From an uncultured Bacteroidales bacterium (lineage in GTDB: Bacteria; Bacteroidota; Bacteroidia; Bacteroidales; F082): a stretch of 36,693 nt of DNA. Numbering within the stretch: position 1 is the first letter of the stretch; every line of letters begins with the position of its first letter. The position numbers were made by a program, and so were the translations under genes. The notes beneath the pieces were generated by a model. It was not told where the DNA came from. It saw only the letters and a program-made list of their open reading frames with translations, and did not search any database. Shown piece after piece: positions 24,811 to 33,311 of the stretch. Location of the stretch: NCBI GenBank assembly GCA_946184615.1, contig CAMHFN010000021.1:1-36693 (forward strand). Direction: 5' to 3'.

Positions 24811-27800
24811 TTAGAACACCATGAACTTCACGCTTGAGGTACGGCTACCTGCATTGAGACGGAGCACGTAGGCACCTTTGGCGAGGCCATCCATAGTGAC
24901 GTTCACCTCATGTTTGCCCTCACCGTAGTTACCCAGTGATTCAGCTTTGACCATACGGCCACTCATGTCATACACTTGATAACTCACGTTGCTGCTGTTG
25001 TTCAGCTCGAAGCTGACCTTGGCGGCATCGCGGACAGGGTTGGGATAGATGTTGATGTCGTTCTTGGCAACGGCGGGAGTCTCATGGACACTGTAGCCAC
25101 TGTTCTGACGATAGGCATCGCAGCGGAACAAGCCTCTGCCATAGGTGGCAGCATAAATGACACCTTGGTTGTTGATGCCTTGATACACGCTCTTCACAGG
25201 CACCGAGTCAACAACGGTAACCAAGGTCAGTTCATCCTTGCTGAGTACCTGTTGTTTCAGATCCATCACCGGCACATCGCCCATATTGGCATTTTCAAGA
25301 GTCCAGACGGGTGATGAGGAGCTGATGTTGGTGGTGCGCCACACACCGTGGTCGGTACCAACGAGGACGTCACCATTGCTAGAGCCATCGTAAGTGCTGG
25401 TAAAGACACTCGTATAAACTGGCATGGCAGGCATGTTGCCTTGCTTCTCAGTGAAGGTAGGTGTACTGGAGAGGGCATTTGTGGAGTACAGCACGTAGTT
25501 CGTATTGCCATAATTACCCAAGGTAACCACGATCTTGTTGGGATCGTCGGTGAAGACGGAGATACTGGTCACACATTGATCTGTGGTAGGCAGTTCAATT
25601 TTGGTGACAACGGGAGCAAAATTGGGATTCTCACTCCAAGTAGCTTCGGAGACGAGGTCGCAAGTAGCGTCATCCACAGCCTGTCTCAGGTTGCTGATAC
25701 GATAGATACCGTCAGCGTAGGTGCCAATGAAAGCATGGTCACCGTCAGGAGTCATGGTCATGCAAGTGGGGCAACCGGTTTTGTTAGCGGATGTTTCAAT
25801 GGTGTAAATCAAATACCAGTCAGCGGCCTTGCTGAAGCGGATACCATCAACGGTGTAATAGAGTTCATATTTCTTATCGGTCTTCTTGTGAGGCACAATC
25901 ATCTTGGTGGAGATGGGGTCGTGCACATAGATGGAGTCGCTCAATTCAGGATCCTCGGCGTTATAGTGCATGTCTTGAGGCAAGGTGTAGAAGAAGGGAT
26001 AACCACTCTCCGGATAGCCATCTGAAGTGGAATAGTCACCTGTGTTACTAAAGCAGGTCACCACGTCACCGGCTTTATAGTCTTGTTTGCACTTGAACAA
26101 CACCTCAGCGGTGCTATATTCGTCATCGTAGGTCTCCCAATAGGCGAAGGGGTAACGATAGTTGTCGAAAGCGAGGGTCTGGCTCACGATATGGTGCGTG
26201 GAGTCTGCGTTGGCGGAATGCCATCTAGCAGAAGCGGTGAAGTTGGAGAAGTCGTAGTCGACGCCAGCGGTCTTCGTGCGTTGGATACGTCCCTCGGAAA
26301 GGGAAGTCACCACAAAGGCATTGGGTTGAATGGTGGAGACCACGCAGTTTGCGGAGTTGTAAGTGTCATCGAAAACACCGAAATGAGCACCCGTGAGTTC
26401 AGGCATCAGCAGGTCGCCCGTTTCCATATTGTTAGTACCTTCAATACCGTCAATCAAGATGGGGCCTTGATCCAGGACACCAGCCACCACGCGGGTGAGG
26501 GAGTTTGTAGGAGCGACACCAAGGCAACGAGTGGCAGTGTAACCTCTATTGCAGTTCGTAAACGTGAGATAGGTAGCATCGACTCTCGAAGCCTTGAAGA
26601 TACCACCATCCGTGGCCACATAGGCCTCGTCTTTATCTTTGGGACTAAACGTCATGGCATTGAGGCCATTGTGAATAAGGGCTGCACTGGAAATCTGCAA
26701 AGCCACGTAATAACCTTGCTCGGACTTGTCAAGGATCCACATCTCCTGACCCAGCACATAGAGGCGGCCCGGGATTTTAGGATCAATAACGAGAGCATGG
26801 TTGTAACGGCCTCTTCCTGCGTAGACCTGATGGCCATAGCCGTCACCAACGGTGGGAAGAATTACGCTCCAATTGTCACCTTGGTCTTCACTAATGTAGA
26901 TTTGTGAATGATTCCCTTCGGAGTTGATGGCAGCGGCGAAAATGACATTGCTGGTGTCGTTGATGGCAATATCGAGCAGTGCCTCAGCCACAGCAATGGA
27001 GTCGATCATGTTTGTCACTGTATCCATCACATCACCGTTTTCGGATGACTTGCACTTCATGTCGTTGAGCGATCCGACATAGAATTTACCATCAACAGAA
27101 GCGATAATTAGGTGGTTCGCACCGACTTTCACTTCGTGAGCCATACCTGTGAGGTCTTTTCCTCCGACTTTCGCATATTTCCATTCATTGTTATCGAGAT
27201 ATCTCAAGCCATCACTTGTGGCAACGATTACCGTCTCACCATCGATGGCGACATCATTGATATAGCTCCACTCACCGTTGGGGTCTGTGTTGTCCACCGG
27301 GCTGGTGCCTTCAACCAAAGTCATCACTTTGTTCTGGATTTTGTAAAGGCCAGTTCCCAGGAAGCTGTTCTCATAGGTGTAGTCATCCAGACCGTTATAG
27401 CTTTGAGCAATACCACAATCGCCTGTACCCACGTAAATGGTACCATCTTCTTTCTGGGCCATGCAACTCACCATGAGGTTCTCACCCACTTGATGCCAAG
27501 AGATGCCTTTGTTCCAAGTGTAGAACACGCCACCGCCCATCGAGCCAATGTAAGCTTCATTGGTGTTCTGGTTGTTGTAAAGGACTGCCGTGGTTCTGCC
27601 GCCCATGTTGTCGGGACCCATTGACTTCCAATAGATCTCAGCACCGTCCTTGGCGCTTCTTTCCACCTGTTTGGAGGCTGCCACCAACCAAGCCGGATCG
27701 ATCAAGCCCGTTTGCTGATTGGCACGCAGGCTGTGAAGATAAGCATCGGCACTGGAGTTTTCTTTTACACGAGGCACATAGTGTCCCACAGGGTCAGCCA

Positions 27801-27864
27801 TGACAGACTGGCCGAGAATCATGATTACCAAAAGTAAACTGAAAGGTAAAAATCTTTTCTTCAT
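24811..27864 (-). CDS. Large secreted beta-propeller protein with T9SS type A domain
   Basis: A 1017-aa exported protein. Signal peptide at 1-23 (LLLVIMILGQSVMA). The body (about 80-900) is built of BNR/sortilin-like repeats: the hallmark GPDNMGGRT at 83-91, then YIGSMGGGVFYTWNKGISW, IYVGTGDCG, and further 'D-x-G-x-x-W' units such as SEDQGDNWSV, as in propellers of the glycosyl-hydrolase/sortilin VPS10 type. The C-terminal 80 residues are a type A T9SS domain (INIYPNPVRDAAKVSF, then YQVYDMSGRMV and KGAYVLRL, ending in VKFMVF). It is probably surface-attached or released; whether it binds sugars or acts as a scaffold is not visible. It stands alone on the minus strand with its own promoter (27905-27912) and a terminator at 24762. 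Confidence 0.9.
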   Translation of the reverse strand: MKKRFLPFSLLLVIMILGQSVMADPVGHYVPRVKENSSADAYLHSLRANQQTGLIDPAWLVAASKQVERSAKDGAEIYWKSMGPDNMGGRTTAVLYNNQNTNEAYIGSMGGGVFYTWNKGISWHQVGENLMVSCMAQKEDGTIYVGTGDCGIAQSYNGLDDYTYENSFLGTGLYKIQNKVMTLVEGTSPVDNTDPNGEWSYINDVAIDGETVIVATSDGLRYLDNNEWKYAKVGGKDLTGMAHEVKVGANHLIIASVDGKFYVGSLNDMKCKSSENGDVMDTVTNMIDSIAVAEALLDIAINDTSNVIFAAAINSEGNHSQIYISEDQGDNWSVILPTVGDGYGHQVYAGRGRYNHALVIDPKIPGRLYVLGQEMWILDKSEQGYYVALQISSAALIHNGLNAMTFSPKDKDEAYVATDGGIFKASRVDATYLTFTNCNRGYTATRCLGVAPTNSLTRVVAGVLDQGPILIDGIEGTNNMETGDLLMPELTGAHFGVFDDTYNSANCVVSTIQPNAFVVTSLSEGRIQRTKTAGVDYDFSNFTASARWHSANADSTHHIVSQTLAFDNYRYPFAYWETYDDEYSTAEVLFKCKQDYKAGDVVTCFSNTGDYSTSDGYPESGYPFFYTLPQDMHYNAEDPELSDSIYVHDPISTKMIVPHKKTDKKYELYYTVDGIRFSKAADWYLIYTIETSANKTGCPTCMTMTPDGDHAFIGTYADGIYRISNLRQAVDDATCDLVSEATWSENPNFAPVVTKIELPTTDQCVTSISVFTDDPNKIVVTLGNYGNTNYVLYSTNALSSTPTFTEKQGNMPAMPVYTSVFTSTYDGSSNGDVLVGTDHGVWRTTNISSSSPVWTLENANMGDVPVMDLKQQVLSKDELTLVTVVDSVPVKSVYQGINNQGVIYAATYGRGLFRCDAYRQNSGYSVHETPAVAKNDINIYPNPVRDAAKVSFELNNSSNVSYQVYDMSGRMVKAESLGNYGEGKHEVNVTMDGLAKGAYVLRLNAGSRTSSVKFMVF

Positions 27865-27904
27865 ATTACGAAATTTTGATTGTATTTCCTATAGTAATAG
27901 TCTG

Positions 27905-27912
27905 CAAATATA
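27905..27912 (-). promoter_or_regulatory. Probable -7 element for the T9SS propeller gene
   Basis: On the minus strand TATATTTG matches TAnnTTTG, 41 nt upstream of the ATG at 27864. It lies directly beyond the hairpin that ends the Bat operon. No clear -33 box at the standard spacing. Confidence 0.5.
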
Positions 27913-27916
27913 AAAC

Positions 27917-27956
27917 ATTCTTCCAAAGAAAAAACACTTTGGAAGAATTTTTTTTT
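27917..27956 (-). terminator. Terminator of the Bat operon
   Basis: A 12-bp inverted repeat (27917-27928 with 27937-27948; arms TTCCAAAG/CTTTGGAA plus A-T extension) with an 8-nt A-rich loop, starting just after the batE stop. On the minus strand it is followed by a T-rich stretch; on the plus strand by nine T (27948-27956). Confidence 0.75.
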
Positions 27957-28720
27957 CAAAACTCCGTCATATCACTAGCGGGGAGCCAGCCCACACTACC
28001 GTCGGCAATCTTGATTTTATTCCAGTCTCTTGCCGAATCCAAGATGCGCACTTTAGCCCCTTCGTGAAGCACAAAAAGGTCGACGCTCTGCTCGCTGGGG
28101 GAACTTTTCACAGTGACCGTCGGGGTCATCACAATGGCCTCGTCGTGACGGTTCAGGGCTCTTTGACTCTCATAAGCAAAGGCCACTGAGAAGGCCAGAC
28201 ACACCAAGGCCAAAAGTCCCATGAAAAAACCCACCTTACGCCATCCCGTGCGACGCGACATCAAGAACACGAAGAGGCAAGTCAATAGCACCGCAAAGAA
28301 CACCACGCTCAGCCACGACCATCCGTCAGCTGACAACGATGACTTCAAGCTGTTCCACCCTCGTGCCACGAACGACTGGGGGATAGGGGTAATCTTATCC
28401 ACGACCGCCCGATTGGCAATCTCCAAGTTAATCCGAATATCCTCATCGCCCGGATCCAGCTTCAAAGCCTTCTCATAATACAGAATCGCCTGGGGATAGT
28501 CCTTCATTTTATAATAGGTATTCCCCATATTATAATACAAAGCCGCCGACTCCATCCCAGCATCCACGAGGTTTTGGTACGTAGTCATCGCCTGCTCAAA
28601 ATTACCTTCATTATAAGCCGCATTGCCTTCCTCAAACCAGCTGGTATAGGAATCCGATTGCTGGGCCATGCCCGCAACCCCCAGCATTAAAGTCAATACG
28701 ATTGCCAATCTCTTTCCCAT
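27956..28720 (-). CDS. batE: BatE: TPR and SH3 domain protein of the Bat operon
   Basis: A 254-aa protein: signal or anchor segment (1-20, ending MAQQ), TPR units (about 25-105: WFEEGNAAYNEGNFEQAMTTYQ, YYNMGNTYYKMKDYPQAILYYEKALKLDPGDE), two membrane helices (about 138-154 and 164-182), and a C-terminal SH3-like domain (about 195-254: VTVKSSPSEQSVDLFVLHEGAKV, GWLPASDMTEF). TPRs bind partner proteins, and SH3_3 domains bind cell-wall or peptide ligands. This is the family layout of BatE, the last gene of the Bacteroides aerotolerance operon. It follows batD by 19 nt and is followed by a terminator. The molecular role of Bat proteins is not established. Confidence 0.87.
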   Translation of the reverse strand: MGKRLAIVLTLMLGVAGMAQQSDSYTSWFEEGNAAYNEGNFEQAMTTYQNLVDAGMESAALYYNMGNTYYKMKDYPQAILYYEKALKLDPGDEDIRINLEIANRAVVDKITPIPQSFVARGWNSLKSSLSADGWSWLSVVFFAVLLTCLFVFLMSRRTGWRKVGFFMGLLALVCLAFSVAFAYESQRALNRHDEAIVMTPTVTVKSSPSEQSVDLFVLHEGAKVRILDSARDWNKIKIADGSVGWLPASDMTEF

Positions 28721-28739
28721 AATTCTCTAAATTTAAAAT

Positions 28740-30614
28740 TTAAATTGTTTTCTCCACTTTCATAATCATCTCCATGCCTTTATTATATAATCCATCCATC
28801 TTGGAAGCGGCATCTCCTGGAGCGAAACGGGCGAACTCGCAGGTGTTAAGCGTATCGACAAACTCATTCGCCAAAGCTTCGTCGATGCCCTTTTGCATCA
28901 TGGCATCCTTCACCGTATCCATCGAAAGCACAGAACGCTCGATGCCCAACTTGTCGGAGATATAGCCCCACAAAGCCTGAGACATCTCCTCGTAGAAATG
29001 GCTTTGGTCTTTTTCGTCGAGATACTTGCGAGCTTTCTTCAGACGCAACTTGGCCACCTTGGTGGCTTGCTTATTGCGCACCAGCACCACGTCTTGCTTG
29101 AATTGGCGACGCTTCTTGACCAGAAGCAAGGCTACAAAGAAGATGACGAGTAGGGCCACAAGTACCGTGAAATACGTCACCGAGGCGAAGAAATGCTGCT
29201 CGGTAGACTTCAGTTTCGTCGCATCCGTCTTGATGTGACGGATATCGCTGCCCAGATATTTGATGCCTTCTTGGTTCGAGGCGTAGAGGCCTCCTCCCTC
29301 CGAATCATCGCCTGCGCCTTTGTTCACCTTGATGTTCATGGGTGACGACTTCAAGGTGACGTACTGTTGCTTGGCGGGATCGAAATAGGAGAACTCCAAA
29401 GGAGCGATATTGAAGTCACCTGCACGACGCGGGATGATCAAGTATTCGGCCTTACGTGTGCCTTTCATCCCTTGGCTATTGGCCTCCACATTCGAGGTCA
29501 CTTTAGGGTCGTACACCTCGAAATCGGGCGGGAAGTTAGGAGCAGGCACGTTCAGCAACTCCAGATTGCCACTGCCTGACACCGTCACAGTCAACGTCAA
29601 GGCCTCGTTGGTGCTGGTCTCATCACTGTCGATGACCGATGAGAAATTGAAGTTACCCACCGCTCCAGCGAAACTGGCAGGTTTGCCGTCCTCAGGCAGC
29701 GGTTTCACTTCCATGGTGAGTGTGGACGTCTCAACGTTTTTTTGCACCGTGGTGAAGCTCCTGGAGAAGAAAGGATCGTTAAAGAAAATGTCAAACGGGT
29801 CATTGCTACGTTGTGGCGAGCGCTGAGTGACTATTTGAGCCAGGCATTCCAAGCCCATCGGCTCGATGGTGAGCTTCCCTGCTTTCTGGGGGACCAGCAC
29901 CACCTTTTTGACCTCGGCGGTAGTATATTCGATGCCATTAATCACTTCCGAAGATTGACGTAACGTATTGCCGCTGTTTTCGTCAAACTCCTTCATCCAG
30001 AAGCCACCGTATGACGGCATCTTGGAGACGGAAAGTTGCGATACTTGCACGCGGGTATAGAGTTTGTAGGTCAAAACTACGGGTTCCCCGACGTAAATGG
30101 TGCGTTTGGAGGGGATGACTTTCATAAAGAGATCCTGTCCACTCACCTGGGGGTCGTTGGTGTTTTGTCGACTGCCCCCACCCTGCTGCGGTCCTTGGGA
30201 TGCCGAGCCTTGTGTCGATGAGCCCGATGCCGAGCCGGCAACGACCCGAATGGGGAACGGTTCGCTCTTCACCGTCTCACCGGCAACGACCATGGAGGCC
30301 GAACCGATGGTAAACTCGCCTTCGCTTTCCGCACGAAGCACATAGGAGTAGGTGTTTTTCACGGTCCGGCTCATGGAACCGTTTATGACCTGAACGCTGG
30401 AACTGGTCGAATTGAAAGGTCCACCGACCACCGTGAAACCATCGAACCGCGGTGCGGTGAATCCCTTTCCGTCCACATTGGCTTCAAAAGCAATTTTAAA
30501 CTGCTCTCCTACCGACACCTCACTCGACGATATCACCGAAATCGTGGGAGTCTGTGCCCATAACGCCATCGGCATCAATAGTCCGATGATAAACAATAAT
30601 GCTCTTCTCTTCAT
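28740..30614 (-). CDS. batD: BatD: membrane protein of the Bat operon
   Basis: A 624-aa protein of the BatD (oxygen-tolerance) family: signal peptide (1-20, ending WAQ), a large beta-rich extracytoplasmic domain with repeated Ig-like pieces (VGEQFKIAFEANVDG, VPQKAGKLTIEPMGLECLAQ, GNLELLNVPAPNFPPDFEV), one membrane helix (about 475-497, FTVLVALLVIFFVALLL), and a basic cytoplasmic C-terminal region of about 120 residues. BatD probably anchors the periplasmic part of the Bat complex. The ATG at 30614 is used because it leaves an 11-nt gap after batC and follows a purine-rich GTAAGAAGTAAGAA element; an upstream TTG (30632) would overlap batC and is not needed. A second BatD-like gene lies earlier in the operon. 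Confidence 0.9.
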   Translation of the reverse strand: MKRRALLFIIGLLMPMALWAQTPTISVISSSEVSVGEQFKIAFEANVDGKGFTAPRFDGFTVVGGPFNSTSSSVQVINGSMSRTVKNTYSYVLRAESEGEFTIGSASMVVAGETVKSEPFPIRVVAGSASGSSTQGSASQGPQQGGGSRQNTNDPQVSGQDLFMKVIPSKRTIYVGEPVVLTYKLYTRVQVSQLSVSKMPSYGGFWMKEFDENSGNTLRQSSEVINGIEYTTAEVKKVVLVPQKAGKLTIEPMGLECLAQIVTQRSPQRSNDPFDIFFNDPFFSRSFTTVQKNVETSTLTMEVKPLPEDGKPASFAGAVGNFNFSSVIDSDETSTNEALTLTVTVSGSGNLELLNVPAPNFPPDFEVYDPKVTSNVEANSQGMKGTRKAEYLIIPRRAGDFNIAPLEFSYFDPAKQQYVTLKSSPMNIKVNKGAGDDSEGGGLYASNQEGIKYLGSDIRHIKTDATKLKSTEQHFFASVTYFTVLVALLVIFFVALLLVKKRRQFKQDVVLVRNKQATKVAKLRLKKARKYLDEKDQSHFYEEMSQALWGYISDKLGIERSVLSMDTVKDAMMQKGIDEALANEFVDTLNTCEFARFAPGDAASKMDGLYNKGMEMIMKVEKTI

Positions 30615-30615
30615 T

Positions 30616-30629
30616 TTCTTACTTCTTAC
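30616..30629 (-). repeat. 14-nt repeat before the batD start codon
   Basis: On the minus strand GTAAGAAGTAAGAA, one base before the batD ATG and containing the batC stop codon. Identical to 8904-8917. Confidence 0.7.
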
Positions 30630-32251
30630 CAATCCTTATCTGTTTTTCGTTTCGGTTGCGAACGCAGCTGCTGCTCGTTAACCTTTTCTATGGTTTGCTT
30701 TTCTTGGTTCTCCAAGGCATCCAGCATCCGTTGTGCATCTTCTTTCGACATATCCTGCGGACTCTGCTGTTGTTGCTGTTGCTGAGACTGCTTATCTTGC
30801 TGGTTATCTTGGTTTTGCTGTTGCTGGTCCTGTTGCTCCTGTTGTTCCTGCTGGTCTTGCTGTTGGTTCTGCTGGTCTTGGTTATTTCCTTCTTGTTTCT
30901 CAAACACGGCACTCACCATCACGTCGAACCCTGGCATGGTGAAGAAGTTCCCCAAAGGTTGCACATGCACCGAAGTGTCGCCCAGCTGGCAGATCTTGTA
31001 TTCCTTAAACTGGTAGCCTTCTTCGGGCTCGTTGTGCAGGGCTACGGTCTCCTTCCACGTGGCTTCCTTTACTTCCAGCACTACCTTTCCACCCTCGACG
31101 GCACTGTCAGGCTCCACTTTATAGAAATCATCGGTCTCCACGAAGGTTGCTTTTACTGTGACATCGGACTCAAGCATTTGGAACAGGTTCATGTCGTTGA
31201 CAGGAGCTGTCGTCAGCGGGTCTTTGTCGCTGACCACGGTAAGCTCATCCAGCTGGTAGCCTTTGTCAGGTTTCACAAGGATGCCGATGTTCTGTCCTGG
31301 CAACGCCAAAGTATCCGTCACGCTGATCGTGCCGTTGGCGGTGGAGTCCACACTCACCTTCAGTGCGGTGCGGAAGGTGGCCGTCACCGTCACATCGAAG
31401 TCGGGCATCTGGAACACGGTGTCGTTCACTGGAACGGTATCGTTGGGGCTACCGGTTTTGAAAACGCGGTACGCATCCACCATATATTTCGGCTCAGGTT
31501 GGGCATGCAACACCACTTGTTGGCCTTCAACAGCCTGTTTCCTATCTGCGAAAATCTTTCCATGCTTGGTATTCTGATCCACCGTGATGGCATGCAGTTG
31601 TTTGAACTCAGCGGTGACGATGACATCGAACTTAGGCATTTCAAAGCGGCCACCACTCACGTCGACGGTGACTTGTTGGTCATCGGCTTTCACCACGATG
31701 TATTGCGACAAGGCATAGCCATCATCGGGCTTGTTGGACAAACCCACCTGTTGCCCGTTGAAAGCCTCTTTCTCGCTCGCCTCCACCTTTCCGTGCGGAG
31801 TCTCGGGATGCACCCAGATGTGGCTTTTCACCAGATGGGCACGGCAGAATTCCAGGTTATACAAGGCATCCTCGTTGCCCGGATCGAGTTTCAAGGCTTG
31901 CTTAAAGATATGGAAGGCATCGTAATAACGGTCCTGCACCAACAAGCAATTGCCCATGTTGAACACCGCTTTCGACTTCAGTTTGGCATCAGGGGTCATC
32001 TCCAATACCTTTTGGAACGCCTCCATGGCAGCTTGATAGTTCTCTTGTTGATACAAGGCATCGCCCAGATTGAATTGAGCGTCGGCGTTGGTAGGCATGG
32101 CCTCAAGCAGCTTGCGATACGTTACTTCAGCCTCCACAAAATCGCCTTTTTTATATTGGCGGTTCCCTTTGCGGAGCTGTTTCTCAATCGTCTGGGCTTG
32201 CAGCCCCAGCACTGCCAACAATAGCATTACCAAAACAAATCTCTTTTTCAT
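30626..32251 (-). CDS. batC: BatC: TPR protein with four inserted InlB-like repeats
   Basis: A 541-aa protein. Signal peptide 1-20 (LLAVLGLQAQ), three TPR units (about 22-135), then four tandem ~77-residue beta-rich repeats (about 143-217, 219-294, 297-371, 376-451), then a Gln-rich low-complexity tail (about 455-498) and a charged C-terminus. The repeats share G-x-x-V...P-x-x-G-Y and the end signature F-x-M-P-x-F-D-V-x-V-x-A-x-F, as in divergent InlB B-repeat domains. Typical BatC has just TPRs and a Q-rich tail (about 230-250 aa as I recall), so this one is about twice as long; the function of the insert is unknown. The ATG at 32251 is the true start: the frame is open to 32521, but that part is the batB gene read in another phase. 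It lies one base after the batB stop. Confidence 0.88.
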   Translation of the reverse strand: MKKRFVLVMLLLAVLGLQAQTIEKQLRKGNRQYKKGDFVEAEVTYRKLLEAMPTNADAQFNLGDALYQQENYQAAMEAFQKVLEMTPDAKLKSKAVFNMGNCLLVQDRYYDAFHIFKQALKLDPGNEDALYNLEFCRAHLVKSHIWVHPETPHGKVEASEKEAFNGQQVGLSNKPDDGYALSQYIVVKADDQQVTVDVSGGRFEMPKFDVIVTAEFKQLHAITVDQNTKHGKIFADRKQAVEGQQVVLHAQPEPKYMVDAYRVFKTGSPNDTVPVNDTVFQMPDFDVTVTATFRTALKVSVDSTANGTISVTDTLALPGQNIGILVKPDKGYQLDELTVVSDKDPLTTAPVNDMNLFQMLESDVTVKATFVETDDFYKVEPDSAVEGGKVVLEVKEATWKETVALHNEPEEGYQFKEYKICQLGDTSVHVQPLGNFFTMPGFDVMVSAVFEKQEGNNQDQQNQQQDQQEQQEQQDQQQQNQDNQQDKQSQQQQQQQSPQDMSKEDAQRMLDALENQEKQTIEKVNEQQLRSQPKRKTDKDW

Positions 32252-32252
32252 C

Positions 32253-33311
32253 TCACTCCCCTTTCCTCTCAAAAATATTGAACTTGTTTTCCCATTCTCT
32301 TTTTCCTGACGACATGAAAATCCAAACCAGCAGGAGGACGATGCCCGGTCCCACGAACCATTGGAACTGGTCCTCGTAGTCGGTGAACACTTGGGTCTCA
32401 ATCTCGGTCTTGTCGAGTTTGGAGATATCGTCGTAGATCTTTTCCAATCCAACGTTGGAGTTGTTGGCTCGGATATAGAGGCCGTTGCCCGCTTCGGCGA
32501 TACGGCGCAGCATGTCCTCATCGAGGCGAGTCACCACGGTATTACCGCTCTTGTCTTTCTTATAGCCTGTCATCTGACCATACTGGTTGTATACCGGGAT
32601 GGGGGCTCCGTCGGGCAGACCCATGCCAATGGTATAGATCTTAATGCCTTTCTTGGCAGCTTCCTTGGCGGCATTCATCGCGGCCTCGTTCTCATGGTCC
32701 TCACCATCGGAGATGATGATGATGGCCTTGCTTCTCTCGTCTTCGGCGAACGACTTGACCGCCAGATTGATGGCTTCGCCGATGGCTGTACCCTGCGAAG
32801 CCACGCTACTGGTATTGACCGATGACAGAAACATCTTGGCAGCCGCGTAGTCGGTGGTGATGGGCAACTGCACAAAAGCCTTGTCAGCAAAGATAATCAC
32901 TCCGAGACGGTCTCCTTGCAGCCCGCTAATGAGCTTGTTGATGGCTTGTTTGGAGCGGTCGAGACGGCTCGGCACGATGTCCTGCGCATTCATGGAGTTC
33001 GACACGTCGACAGCAATATACAAGTCGATGCCCTCTCGCTTCACCTCTTCCATTTTGGAGCCACTTTGCAAGTTGGCCAGCCCTACGATGAAAAAGGCGA
33101 TCATCAACAGGAACACCACAAATTTAAAGACGTTACGCCGGCCCGAGCGTTGCGGCACCAGATAGCCACGCACTTCCATATCGGCGAACTTCTTGAAATT
33201 CCGATCCTGCCGGAAGCGGATCAAAATATAGAAGATCATCAGAATCGGTATGACGATCAAGCCGTACAGATATTCAGGATGTTCAAATCTCAATACGTTT
33301 TCCATAGCCAT
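32253..33311 (-). CDS. batB: BatB: membrane VWA protein of the Bat operon
   Basis: A 352-aa protein with two N-terminal membrane helices (about 14-33 and 63-81), a von Willebrand A domain (about 95-290) and a C-terminal membrane helix (about 320-342). The MIDAS metal site is DVSNS (Asp102, Ser104, Ser106) with the later TDYAAAKMFL and ISDGEDHEN segments. VWA domains bind partner proteins through a metal, so BatB likely works with BatA in one membrane complex, with TPR and MoxR partners. The ATG shares one base with the batA stop (TAATG). An internal ATG two codons later (33305) is an alternative start. Confidence 0.92.
   Translation of the reverse strand: MAMENVLRFEHPEYLYGLIVIPILMIFYILIRFRQDRNFKKFADMEVRGYLVPQRSGRRNVFKFVVFLLMIAFFIVGLANLQSGSKMEEVKREGIDLYIAVDVSNSMNAQDIVPSRLDRSKQAINKLISGLQGDRLGVIIFADKAFVQLPITTDYAAAKMFLSSVNTSSVASQGTAIGEAINLAVKSFAEDERSKAIIIISDGEDHENEAAMNAAKEAAKKGIKIYTIGMGLPDGAPIPVYNQYGQMTGYKKDKSGNTVVTRLDEDMLRRIAEAGNGLYIRANNSNVGLEKIYDDISKLDKTEIETQVFTDYEDQFQWFVGPGIVLLLVWIFMSSGKREWENKFNIFERKGE

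Noticed and set aside
30765..30890. Possible triplet microsatellite
   Set aside because: The TTG/CTG-rich stretch is the mixed CAA/CAG codons of the Gln-rich BatC tail, with interruptions by Asp, Glu and Asn; not a pure repeat.
30599..32224. A 541-codon open frame on the plus strand, rich in Leu and His
   Set aside because: It lies fully antisense to batC; the Gln/Asn-rich batC codons read backwards as Leu/Val. No family resemblance, no start context. batC has clear TPR and repeat signatures.
32252..32521. Upstream extension of the batC frame
   Set aside because: It is batB read in another phase; the ATG at 32251 gives a clean signal peptide.
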